Source: JACPWY01 sp964603655
GTDB lineage: Bacteria > Bdellovibrionota > FAC87 > UBA2466
Reading direction: 5' to 3'
Length of the DNA stretch: 17,231 nt
Assembly (NCBI GenBank): GCA_964603655.1
Contig: CAZRVZ010000129.1
Coordinates: 1-17,231, forward strand
Positions 1 to 12,000 of this stretch are shown here, piece after piece. The notes under the pieces are model-generated. The model ran no database searches. It saw only the letters and a list, made by a program, of their open reading frames with translations, and was not told the DNA's origin. The position numbers were made by a program, and so were the translations under genes. Positions within the stretch are counted from its first letter, which is position 1; every line of letters starts with the position of its first letter.

Positions 1-3000
1 CGAAGACACATAACCTCGATCTCTTTTTGAACGATATTCGTAGGTTGCGCTCGAATGACAACATCGCCATCGTCTTGCCGGGCCGGGTCACACCGAATTT
101 AAAGACGCCGATTGGTCAGGGTTCACAGCTGGTTGAGGAAGGCCATCGTGCTTATGCAAGCGGTTTGATGGCGGTCGGGGGTAAGGCGGGCGAAGCGTTA
201 GGTACTGGTTGGGGCAATATGGTCAAAGATTTGTATCGCGATACGCAGGTGGCTTTATTCAATCCGTATATGCCGACCCGCTCCATGAGTTCTCGCATCC
301 GTGCTCGTCGCAACATCTTTGCCAATTTGATTGATGACCGCTTAGGTTTGGTCGGTTTTGCACCACACGCGGTCGGTATCTCCGAAGACCTTTGGGCGGT
401 TCAGCAGATTACCCATTCTTTAATTGGTTTAGGTCGCTCCCCGACATTTGCTCTTTCCTATGCCATCTGGAGTAAACTGCGCGAGTCTTGGTCGCATGCG
501 GAATGGCCGCTGGCTTGGCCGCGTTGGGCGGGCGGGTTCGTTCAGAAGATGCAGGACAAACTCATGCAAGATATCTTTGAATTGGGTGCTGTCAATATTT
601 TTGCCCAGGAAGTTCGTGCTAACAGCGGGCGGTTCTTCCTCATTGTCCCGATGGCCCTCTTTAACATTGTGATCTCACCGATCGCCGTTATTTACGGCTT
701 TATGCCGTTTGTTGGTATCAATATTATTTTCTGGGTATTGGGTGTTTTCTTCAATCAGATTTTGACCTTAAACGGTCTCGTGGCTTATCTCGAAGCGGCC
801 GGTTTCAACCGTTTCACCGGTAGTTTGGCTGCTTTGATCACCTATTGGTTCGCCTGGACGACTGGTTCTGTGAACGAATGGACTGTTATTGCCTTTATTG
901 TCGGTGGATTTATCGTTGGACTTGGGCGATGGATCGCCGGCCGTGGCCGCGACATGGTGATGTTTGGTCCTCAGCTTATCGTTCACTTCTTAGGTCAAAT
1001 GGTTCGCTACAGCTTGCGGTTTGAATTGTCTAATCCTCCCGCAACCGACAGCCAGGGTACTAACGCTCGTTATCGCGTCACCCGCGGTCCTCGGGAAAAT
1101 AATCCGGCTTTGCAATACGGCAATTATGTCAACATACGAACCGTTTATCGTATTGGCGTGGCGTTATTCCTTATCAACGTGCTCGCGATTGCGGGCTTTA
1201 ATTTCAATGGTATCTCCCTGCTCGTCTTTGCCGCGCTTGTGGCGGTCATTATGGTGCCCAATAATCGTTGGGCCTTTACAGTCTTTATAATCTTTACCGC
1301 TATTTATGGTACTGGATTGCTCGTTGGTGGAACGTCAGGTCCGTATATTATAGCCTTGATTCCTTTGGTCGCGTCTTTGGTATTCTTGGTTGTGGGTATG
1401 CTGTCATTGCGTAACCGTAGTCCGATTTCTGCAGTGATCAGTTTGATATTGGCGGTCGGCAGCTTATGGATGATGGGCGGCTATCTCTCAGGTCATGAAA
1501 TCTTGCAGATCTCAAGTACGGGTCTTGATCTTTTGAACGTCATTTTGATGTTCCCATCCTTGATGTTCTCGGTGAGCGTTGTGGTCGGTCTCTTTGTTGC
1601 GGGTGCCAAAATCGGTCCGTCGATTCTAGGCGGTGTCGGCGATACTTTAGCCAGAACCGCCGGCTGGCTCATGGGCGGGTTGTTGCTGACATTGTCTTCC
1701 ATCACGATGTACGCGAAAGAATATACTGAATTCTTACCGATCGGCCTGGCCTGGATCATCGTGCCGATCTTTGTGTTCATATATTTGGGCTTCCCCAGAA
1801 TTTTGCAACCAAGGAACCGTATTACTTCGGAATTCTGGCGGCACTTCATTCTCTCTTTGGCTGTTCTGATTTGGTTCTATATCGTTCCCACGCCAGGTCC
1901 ATTGGTCTTTATGGCCGGTGGTATGAGAATCTCGATTACCTTCTTAGCATTGGTCAGAGCACTCTTTGGCATTATTGTGCTGGGCATTGTTGCTCACTGG
2001 GCCAGCAAGATCATAGGGTATATGCAGTTCCAGGGTTCGACCGCGCTTTATGAGTGGTTGTTTAGAATCTTCCTGGGCCGAGAAAGAATTTGGTTGAGTC
2101 AGCCCGCCGGTCCAAGCTTGCAACAGAACCGTACGATTTCAAGAGTGCGGGCTCTTATGACCGACGTGCAAATGTTTATCGACCAGGAGAGTTATGGTTA
2201 CGCCAATAAATGGATGCGCCAGGCGGGCCGTGTCCTTAGGATCAATATTGTTACGTTTTATGGCTTGAGGTTCTTAGCTATGATTGAAGCTTTCATCCGT
2301 TCCATTGTCCAGGCCGGCTTGTTACTTGCGGCCGCATTCACTGCCAATTGGTTGGCCAAATATTTCTTGGGATATTCTCTCTTGAACATTCCATTGATCA
2401 AAGGATTCCTGGAATTCCTGCCTAGTGTACACAGCGCGGTGAGTGTGCTTCTTCGCTCCTTGATGAGCGTTTTACCGCAGTCTGGATTGATGATCTTTAT
2501 GATTGTGGTCATTGCCGGTTCAATCTTTGTCTTATGGACGATTCGCCGTCTCTTTAACGCTATTGCCCGGGCCATGGGTGGAGTGGCGGCAGGCCCAACG
2601 GGCTGGCGGCAGACCTTAAATCGTGTGTTGGCGCAAGCCTCCGTGGCCGTACTGATTTTTATCATCGGAACAATCCTGCAATTCATATTCTCTTTGGTTC
2701 TGCCGTGGATTCCTGGGGTGGGAATCTTGACTTTGAGTGCCTTCGCTGTCTTTATGGCCGCCGGCCAGACATTCAATAACATACAAAATATTCGGCAGGT
2801 TATTCAAGCCAACGTCTTGCGTCAGTTCGCTCTACGGATCATTCGCTGGACCATCGTCCTTGCTTTAGGCGTGGCCGTGGGAACCATGCTTGCCATGACC
2901 TTTATGAGCACGATAAGCGTGCATGCCAAGGCAGGATCTTCCATCGTAACGTTCGCGGCTATGATCAATATGCGCAAACTTGAACAATGGGCTAGCAAAG

Positions 3001-6000
3001 CCAAGGATTTTGCAAGCACTGCTAGACAGAATATCCGCGCCCAAAAACGTAAAGTCATCGAGACTTACAGGAACAAGAAGACTTATGTGAGCGAGCGAGC
3101 GCCACTTATCAAGATCCTGCCGTTCACGACCGCCTGGATCGCCTTTATGATCACATACTGGTCTTATCATACAGTTGCGGGCGCGGAAATTAACAGCGTG
3201 ATGTATCAATCAACGCTGGCTGCCGTGATTCTCGCGGTTATTTTAGTGATTCAATTGATCGGCTTTAGGATTCTTAGAATACACATGCCTAATTGGCATT
3301 TGGGAGATGTTGAAGAACATCCACTTCATCTGATGAGCGAATCTGAAACCCAAAAATTAGAAGCGGCCCAACATCAAAGTACAGAACGCGATGTCAAGGT
3401 TATCAGCAGCGAAGAAAGCAGAGTAGAAGAGATCGATCGTGTCGTCAGGGTCGTCAATAATGCCAGACATTGGAAACAAAACGCGAGGAAGAAGTTCGAA
3501 GCCGCTAAGCTCAGGGCCGAAACCGATGCCCACAAAGCTTGGGAAGCCAGAAAGAAGATTCCGTTGGGCAAGCGTCTGTCCTCAAAATGGCATGGAACCC
3601 GGCAAGGATTAAAAACAATAGTCCGGGTCAAGGGTTGGAAAAAGAATATTCAAGATAAGAGGGCACGCGCGAATGAACGATCCTTGCAGGGATTCGAAAG
3701 AAGAGAGGAAGTTGAAACTTATCAGGCCTTGATTTCACTCGAAATTGGACCGGAGGTAAATGGCGCAGAGTTGCCTCAGCTGGAAGCTATGATTGCAGAT
3801 GCCATCAGCGAACGCGGTGTTCCAAGGGCTGAAGAAGTCGGAATAGATTTAAGGGAGTTGGAGCAAGAAGAAAAACAAGTTGAAAAAGAAGTCCAAGTAG
3901 CTAAAAAAGGAGTTAAGGGTGCACAGGCACAAAAGCAAGGGCCCCGAGCCGAAGAACATCCAGCCTTGAGGGCGGTCCGCGCAAGGACCCAAGAAGTTCG
4001 GCGTGTGAGCCAAGCTATCGACGCGGCGGAAACCATCGAGGCCCTGAAGGATATCATGATTGGCGATGCTGTTGAAGAAGACAGCGAATTAAGAAGCCGT
4101 CTCGAAGGATTGATCAGATCCAGACGCAATTTTATCCTTGAACGGCAAAGAATTGAGCATCGTCAGGAGGTCGTCGGCCGCAGAGCAAGAGCTCAAAGAA
4201 AAGAAGTCAACCGTATTATTCGCGCTATCAATGATGCCAAGACATCCAGAGAGCTTGATGCTATTGAGATTGGCGGGGAAGTCACAGATGCTCAAACCAA
4301 AATTCAGCTTGGGCAAATGATTGAGAGCCGAAGGGATAAATTGCAACAAATTGCGCAAAGAGCCAGGGCCCAAGCGGGAGAGAACTTGAGCCGCGGAGCC
4401 AATCAAGAAATAAAGACCTTTAAAAAGTTCTCCGTTCAGGCTTCTGTCACGCCGGAAGCATTGCAAACGAGATTCCGTGAGGCCCAAGCCCGTATCAAAG
4501 CCCTAGATCAAGAATATCGCCGTATTCAATCAGGTGAAAATCAAAACCGAATTAAAGAAGAACGATTAGAGGCTATTGTGGATATTAATGTGGCTTTGGC
4601 GCAACTGTTGGCGCTTTACTTAAAAGGATTACAGCAATTGATCAGCCGCATGGTGGAAGAAGAAATCCGAATCTTAACGAAGGTCAAGAATCCGACGGAA
4701 CAGCAAGCCGTGTTAAGACAATTGATGGAAAAGCGCCTGGCTTCTCTGGAAAGAGTGGTTGGTAATGTTTACGCCCGTAATCTGCATCAAGAGAAAGCCT
4801 ATCCGGAATTTGAGTTAACTCTGGTACGTAAAATTTCAGAAGCCAATATAGAAATCTTCAGAATTCAAGCCAGCCTGGCTCCATCTTCTGTCGGAAGTGC
4901 TCGTGAGGATCTGGCTCAAGTCACTGACCGAATTAGAACGACTCAAAAACTTGAGGGCTCTTTGGAAAAACTGCAATCGATCACTAACCAGAGAGTGAGC
5001 CAAGCCCTTCATCAGTTAAATACAATGGAACAGCAAGAAGCCATTCGTCAGCTGTTAGTCGGGATCGATGCCGTAAGCGAATCTGTCCAGATCACAGATG
5101 ATTTACTGAAACACGCTGATAAGAGGGTGAGAGATGCCGCTACAGAGAAACAGAGAACGTTACGCGAACAAGAACAGGAAGCGATCATTCGTCAACTGTT
5201 AGCTAGGATTGATGCCACGACCGAGTCTGTCCACATTACGGATGATCTATTAAAGCATACTGATAAGAGAGTAAGAAAAGCCGCTGAACAGAAACAGAGA
5301 TCATTGCGCGAACAGGAAATGGTCATTCAGGAAACTTTAGCCAAGATCGCGGCCGGTCGTCAAAGATTTGAATCTTTGAAAGGACGATTGGCTGTAGCGA
5401 TCAAAGGTCAAAAGGATCGCAAAGAACAGAGACTTCGAGATGAAGAGGCGGCCGTTCCTCCGCCGGCAGAAGAGCGTGATGTCTCAAGTAACACTGAAGA
5501 CCAGCCAGCGCGATCAGATGACGAAGAAAACCCAGATACTTCTTCATCTGCTCTCAATTCTCTATATAGCTTATTGATGATTGGAGTTCTTGTCCTCTTC
5601 CTTAATCAGTGGTTAGCCCGTGCGGGAATTTCCGGTATCAAGAGATCGCCAGCCGAAACAATAATTCCTACAACCCACTTCTCATCGATTGGCTTTGAAG
5701 GTCTCTTAAATCTTTTGGGTACCGATATCGCTGGCCGTTTCGTCAACTTCCTCGCGTTCGAGCCACTCATCGCTCTTGTGATCGTCGGACTTCTTTCGCT
5801 TCTTATTCGTAAAAACGCCAGTACCAATAAAGCTGTCCGTTGGACAGGCGCTGTCGTTCTTATCGCACTTTCCTTGTTGCCAACTTCTTTGGCGGCGGGT
5901 ATTCCAGCCCTTGTTCCTCTTTTAGATGTTTCCCAAAGTACTCAAGCCGGCATCAACGTTTTAATGGTCTTTGTGGCGCTTGTCATCAGCGCTGTCTCGG

Positions 6001-9000
6001 CCTATGTCATTGTCAGTGCCAAGGACGAAGACGCGGATGCCGAAAAAGACAAAAACGATTCTTACGATATCGGCTCGATCTTCAAGAGATATTTCTGGAC
6101 GCCGGTGACAATCGTTGTGGCTATCATCGCGTGGATGGTGGGTGTTGATGCCGCTCTGGCGTTGTGGGGAATTCAGCCGATCGGCTGGATACAGATGATG
6201 ACACTCTTATACAAAACAGCTCCCGAAATTCTTAAACTGGTGATCTTGTCGACGGCATTAATATCCTTTTATGTTAAAGATGAAAGAACCAGAAAGCGTC
6301 TATTTACTCTCCTTGGTTTGGTGACCGGGGCTATTGTTTTGGCCAATGGGTTCTTGGGACCGTTCTTCAATGTCCGCTGGATATATCTTTTGAAGTTTGC
6401 TCCGCCGTTCCTTCTGTCTTTGGCTTATCACGAATACGGCCATAGCGCGACCGCGGCGTATTACGGCGGAACGACACCGGAACTGGAAAAGCGTTTGACC
6501 ATTTGGAAGTTCTGGCAGCATACGAATGCACCTCTGACCTATTTGCCCTTGGTACTTTTTGGTCTGGGAAGCGGAAATCCAGCACCGATGGGTCCCGTCG
6601 CGAGACCTTATGAGCTGACAGACGCTCGCATGAGGATGGCTGTCTGGGCCGGGCCTTTACAAAACTTCAAACTGGCATTTTATGGATTTGTGGCTTATGG
6701 ATTGGGAGGCGCCCTGGGCCTTCCGGCATCGGTTCTTTCAGCAGCGGTGATGATTATTTTCTTCAATCTTTTGATGGCAGGATACAATCTGTTCCTTACG
6801 ATCGCCTTTAATGACAATCTGAGGATGGATAGCGTCAATCTTATCCTGGGCTTTAAGAGCCGGCCCGCATGGGTGTACATCTTATTCTCCCTTCTTGCAG
6901 TAGCAACGGTTGGATTTATTGGGCCGAATGTTTTAATGTGGGCCTTTGGGGCACAGACCGTAGAGCAGCTGGTCCTGGGAATTCATAAATTATTGGGTGA
7001 TTTTGTATGGGAAAGCTTGGGAGCGGGCGCAGTCTTGGGGATGGCGGTGTCGCGGAGAGCAAAAAATATTGGACAGCAGCAATCGCCGTTTGATATGTCT
7101 AGCGGATTTCAACCAAAGACTTTGACTGATCTTTTCGGTCCAGAGTCAATTCATAGAGTTTTGGACAGCGGAACTGGTCGCGGGACTTGGTTGAGGAAAT
7201 TGCGTGCGGATAGGCCCCCATGGCTTGCGCCACAGGCCGTCTTGGTCGGCACAGAATTAGAGAAACCCGAAACTTATCAAGAGGCACCTGATTATCGCGT
7301 CACACCTCAGGATCATGAAGGCCTGGTGGTCACTCATTCTATGGAAGATCCGGCTTATCCGCAGTCCGGCACCGTTGATTTGGTTCATGAGTCCAGCTGG
7401 TATGCCGCCAAAGGAAATAAATATGCGACGGTCTATAAACGTTTAGAAGAATATGACCGCCTGTTGAAAAATAACGGTTGGTTCCTCATCATTACCCACA
7501 ATCACTGGCATCTTTCCCAGCCCTATTGCAATTATTTCATGATGAAGGGCTATCAATATTTTAAATTTATTTCTCAATTTTGGCCAAGCGATTATCCCAA
7601 CAGTGAATGGGGATATGATGCGAAGGACATCCTTAGTATTCGGACGCGTGATTTGAATAAAATAATTCAAGGTTTCCGTATAGTCGTCGCCCAAAAAATT
7701 GCTCCTTGGAGAGAGAATGAGCCACCGCAGGGATTAATGGTCCAATGGATTAAAAATGGTTATTCCGAACGATCGCTTCAAAATCTAGGAGTGAGGCTTA
7801 AAGAATGGGTAAAGGTTCGATGTGTCGACCCTGATTTCAATTACAGGACGTTTGAAGGAGTTGTCTCAGGAATTTTTCCCGATTGGAATCTCTTGAAAAT
7901 TAATGATGGGGTTGATCATGCGATCTTGGCTGACTTGGTTCTTAAAGTCGAAAGGATGGGTGAGAATGGCCATGCAAATACGGATCGGTTGATGTCATTG
8001 AGTGTGAGTGCGCTGATGCAGATCTTGTATTTAATAGGAAAGAAGCTTGGCATGCAGTTGAATACAGAATTAGTTGCGGAACGGATTGCAGTTATAACAA
8101 GGTATGGCTCAGGGGGTCAGATACAAAATGCCTTTGAAGAATATATGCCTGGTATCAGCGGTCAGATTAAGCCGGTCATGAAGGATGTGTATACAGCCTT
8201 GTATGACAAGGGTGAGTTAGAGGCGGCGAGCCGATTAAGAGAGTTTGTGCTTAAGGTGTGGGGAGAGTTGATATTGCGGGATGCGGCGTTGGCGAATTAT
8301 CTGCACGTGCTTAGCGACGTAACAGAAAAAACTGATGAAGGGAAGAGTCGGCATATCAATTTTGACGATTTGTTCACCTTAGTGAGCATTTATAAGGAGA
8401 GAGAAGATATGACCAGCCATGAATTCCAAGGCTATGGTGTTACGCCGATCTTGTTGATCAAGGCGAGAGCGGGAGATGAGACCACGCGAGATTGGAAAGA
8501 CGTGTTGGCGGAACTGGAAGATGGGGTGAGTGAAGATGGGATTCCTTATCGAGATGGGATTTTGCATGGAATGAGCTATAACCAACGCATGAGATCGCAG
8601 GAGGTGAAAGAAAGAATAGCCGTGTATGAGAGCCGAGGAGAGCGCAGAGAGCGTGTCACAGCCGGAGTGTGGAGAGGAGACCTTGATGCGGTAAGGACGC
8701 ATTATCGTGAGCGTTATGAGAGGATCATTGCAGTCAAGATCGTGGAAACAATCGAGACTAGGGGAGAAATAAGCTTTGGCATGGCGCTGATTGAAGAGAA
8801 AGGCCGTAAGAAGATTGTGGTTGAAACAGGTTTTGCAACAGAGATCGAGAGCAAAGGCAATCCTTATGAAATGCGCCGCCGGGCGTTCGCGTATTTATTG
8901 AATGAAGGGACGCATGAAGAGAATCGTGTCGCGGAATATGAGTATTACCAAAAAGTGCATGATTACAATGTGAGCCAGAAGCTGAGAGTGAATGTGCAAA

Positions 9001-12000
9001 AGGTTTTTGATAATTTGGTAGACAAAAACTTAACGAAACATCCAATGCGCAATAAGCAGCTGGCCAAAGAGTGGACTCGAAAAGTGAGGGAATCGTTGTG
9101 GGAGATCGGGGTGCATTTAATGAATGGGGAGATGCAGCTGGCCAGAGTTCGCTGGAGCGAAGAAGAGCCGGCCTTTACGGGTATGGAAAACGATACAGGA
9201 GATGTTGTTGTGGGTCTGTATGCCTCGGCGCTGCATCCTTTGCATTTTGGGCAATTCGAACCGGTGTTAAGAGCGATGGCGCAGCTTAAGATCGCGCAAG
9301 TCGGGGTGGTGAACCACGCGTTTGAATATCGCAAGCAAGGGACGGGAATGAGTGTGACGTTCCGGGAGCGCAACGAGATGGCGCAGACATGGGTAGATAT
9401 GTTTGACGGCTTGCTGGTGCTGGCGAAGGTCTTGGATGGATCCGAGGCGGATGGCGAGACAAAATACCGCAAGCTCATTGAGATCAATGGCGGCCGCCAG
9501 GGAAAAACGACTTTTGTTTATACAGCAACAGGCGGAGATCACATGCACGTTTGGGCGCCTTCGAAGAATATGGATGAACAGGGTTATATGCTTCCGAAGA
9601 TGGATGGGGATCATCCACAGCCGGATACGGTTTTGAAGATGAATATGTTAAGAGAAGAATTATCCGAATTTATGGCTCAAAACAGAATGGATATGATCTT
9701 AACGTTTAACTTCCGAGAGATATCGCAAAGTCTGCCGATACCCATGGAAGTTCAACAGATGAAACGTTATATGGAGACAGGGTTTGTGAGGCCGTTAGGA
9801 CATATCAATTTGTTTGGGACCTCATCAACGGATATCCGGGAGTATTATTCCGGGAAAACAGATTGGAATATTACGCATTTACCGAACTCTGTGGCGCAAT
9901 ATATTAAGGAACACGGACGCTACAGAGGCTGGGTGATCGGCTTACCTAAGGTGATCCAAAGGATTGTCGCCGCCACTTCCGTGGATGAGAAGGATCTTCG
10001 ATTGTTAAAGCAATGGATCGAAGACGAAAGAAAACAAGAAAAAGAACCGTCGGCGCAAGAAATAGCCAGAAACTTTTCCTTTACGGAGGCAGAGTTAAGG
10101 AGAGACTTCCGATTCACCCTGGGCTCAATCGAGGCTATGGAGGCGGCAACCGGTGTATCCTTCCGAGGAGATCTGCTAGAGATCACCGAAGCCCAAGCGG
10201 CTAAAGCTATGAATCTTGTCCAGGCTTTGTCCCTCACAAATGAGGACCGGTTGCAATCGTTGGGGTTTGCAATCATTATCGGTCTTGTCTTCGGCATCAT
10301 TTCCGTTCTCTTCAAGCGCCAGGCGGCCATACGTCACAAGATTCTCGATGCGATCGGTGATCTATCGCTCTTGCCGTTTGATCTTCAGGGACACTTCGCG
10401 CAAGAAACGGCAGAGGCCGCGGAAGCCGCTGCAAACGCTAAGACGTTAGCAAGCTCTACTGCCCTTTCCGCGCTCATCGTCATGTTCATGCTTTTGATTC
10501 CATTTGTCGCTCTTTCGATTTCTCTGCACCATAAAGGTCTTCAGAAAGGAATACTTAAACATAAACTTCTAGGGTTGTATCTCTCCGCTGTGCCGATGAC
10601 GATTGGGACTTTCATCAACAAACTGGTGACCTTGCACTTCAATCATTTTGTGGTCGTTTTCGCCCTTTCCTGGATTATTCCATCAATTCTCTTTACGGCC
10701 TGGTATATAGGTCGGTATGGGAGTAAGAACTTGTTGGCCCATGACCGTGACTGGACCAGCAAAGAGCGTTCGCTGTACCGCTGGATCATTTTTGCCGGGT
10801 TGGTGAATCAGGTCTTTTATTTTGTTGGCGTGGCGGTCATGGGGAGTGTTGAGGTTAGTTCGATTCTCTTCATCGGGACATTTGTGCTCTTCTGGATCGG
10901 GTTAAAGGTCTTCAAGGAAAAAGACCGCAAATGGATCAAGATCATTGGGTTCGCCATGCTTTTATCCGGAGCTGGGCTCAATATCCTCGAGGCCTATTTC
11001 AAACATGGACAGGGATTCAATCTTTGGGGCATCCTTTTTGGTCTGCTCGCAGCGGGTGGATCGGCAGCCTGGTGGTCATTGCAAAGGAGGCTGAAGGCGC
11101 ATAAAGAAAGCTATGGTTATGGTCGGGATTTCAAGGCCGCTAAATTGACACTGGTCTCCAGCTGGATTAATTCAGTCTTTGCGGCTTTTCTCTTCATTGT
11201 CTTCGACGGTTCGTCGTTCTTGGCTCAGCAATTTGCACTCGCGCCGCAGATCTCTTTAATCATGGCGCTTATCATCATCCTTATCAACTTAGCCTATTAT
11301 CCGCTGCGCATCAAAAATATGGAAAGTTATCATACTTATCCGTTGACGTCCACCAGTCCATCGCAGTTGATCAGTCCATCGATGCATGCGGCGATAAATA
11401 ATTTCAGTCTCTACGCCATTCCGGTCGCCTTCTCGGCCATTCATGTGCCTCTGATCTGGCAAGATTTACCGTTTGAGAGATTGGGCAAGTTAAGTGACTA
11501 TGGGATGGTGATATCGATGATTGGGACAGCCTTTATGCTTATTCTAGGAGAGCTCAAGGTTGATACAAACGGGAAATGGAATATCCTAAAGAAAATAAAT
11601 GGCCGTGGAGATCGTCAAACACATGTCACAAAAGATGAACTGCGCTCTCTTAATCCTGCTTTGGCGATTGCGATGATCGGGTCTGCAGTTCTTATGTTTT
11701 TGGCGATGAGAAAAATCTCCGAGAGGAATTCACAGCATTCCATTCCGGCGAATATGGGACAAGGGGCGGAGCCGCTATTGCGCTCCCTTGCTCCGGCGTT
11801 CGTAAGTATCTTCGGCGCGGGTATATTGTTTGTACTACCTCTCCTGGCGATGGCGGCGGGATCAAGGCAAGCTCAAGGGATAGACGCTGTCAGCGGTGTC
11901 CATAGTATTGACCGGTCCAATCAAACGCCGTTGATATCGATACAAAACGTGGAACGCTTTGGCCAGAAAGGCGCGTCGCAGGCCTTGCTATCGCATTTGG

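Larger units (their letters stand above)
3330..5550 (+). other. Region: long charged coiled-coil stalk
   Basis: Residues 1110-1850 have no membrane segment and are dominated by E, K, R, Q and A, with heptad-like spacing of L, I and V. Glycine and aromatic residues are sparse, which is typical of extended helical coiled coil. Near the end the sequence turns proline-rich and acidic (PPPAEERD, then SDDEENPDTSSS, around 5455-5555). That looks like a flexible linker before the next membrane helix. At least two different internal repeats are present and are listed separately. Continuous coiled coil of about 700 residues could span on the order of 100 nm, so a spacer or scaffold between the glycan-synthase block and the protease block is plausible. 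It lies between two polytopic blocks, so both ends are anchored at the membrane. No enzymatic motif is visible in it. Confidence 0.75.

Noticed and set aside
2258..2782. Antisense open frame of 174 residues
   Set aside because: It lies wholly opposite the membrane-coding part of the main frame. Its translation is rich in K, R, P and T with no recognisable motif, as expected from the complement of hydrophobic codons.
4089..4487. Antisense open frame of 132 residues across the coiled-coil region
   Set aside because: Long antisense frames are common opposite coiled-coil coding sequence with many E, K and A codons. The sense strand holds a protein-level repeat here.
3330..5550. Possible SMC/Rad50-type ATPase because of the long coiled coil
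   Set aside because: No Walker A or signature motif occurs on either side of the coil. Its ends are joined to membrane segments and not to ATPase halves.
5840..6148. Plus-strand frame of 102 residues in a different phase
   Set aside because: Rich in C, R and G with no motif. It overlaps clear membrane segments in the main frame.
8963..9487. Antisense open frame of 174 residues
   Set aside because: It is opposite the NadD-like domain, whose motifs show which strand codes. The translation is serine-rich with no motif and no ribosome site.
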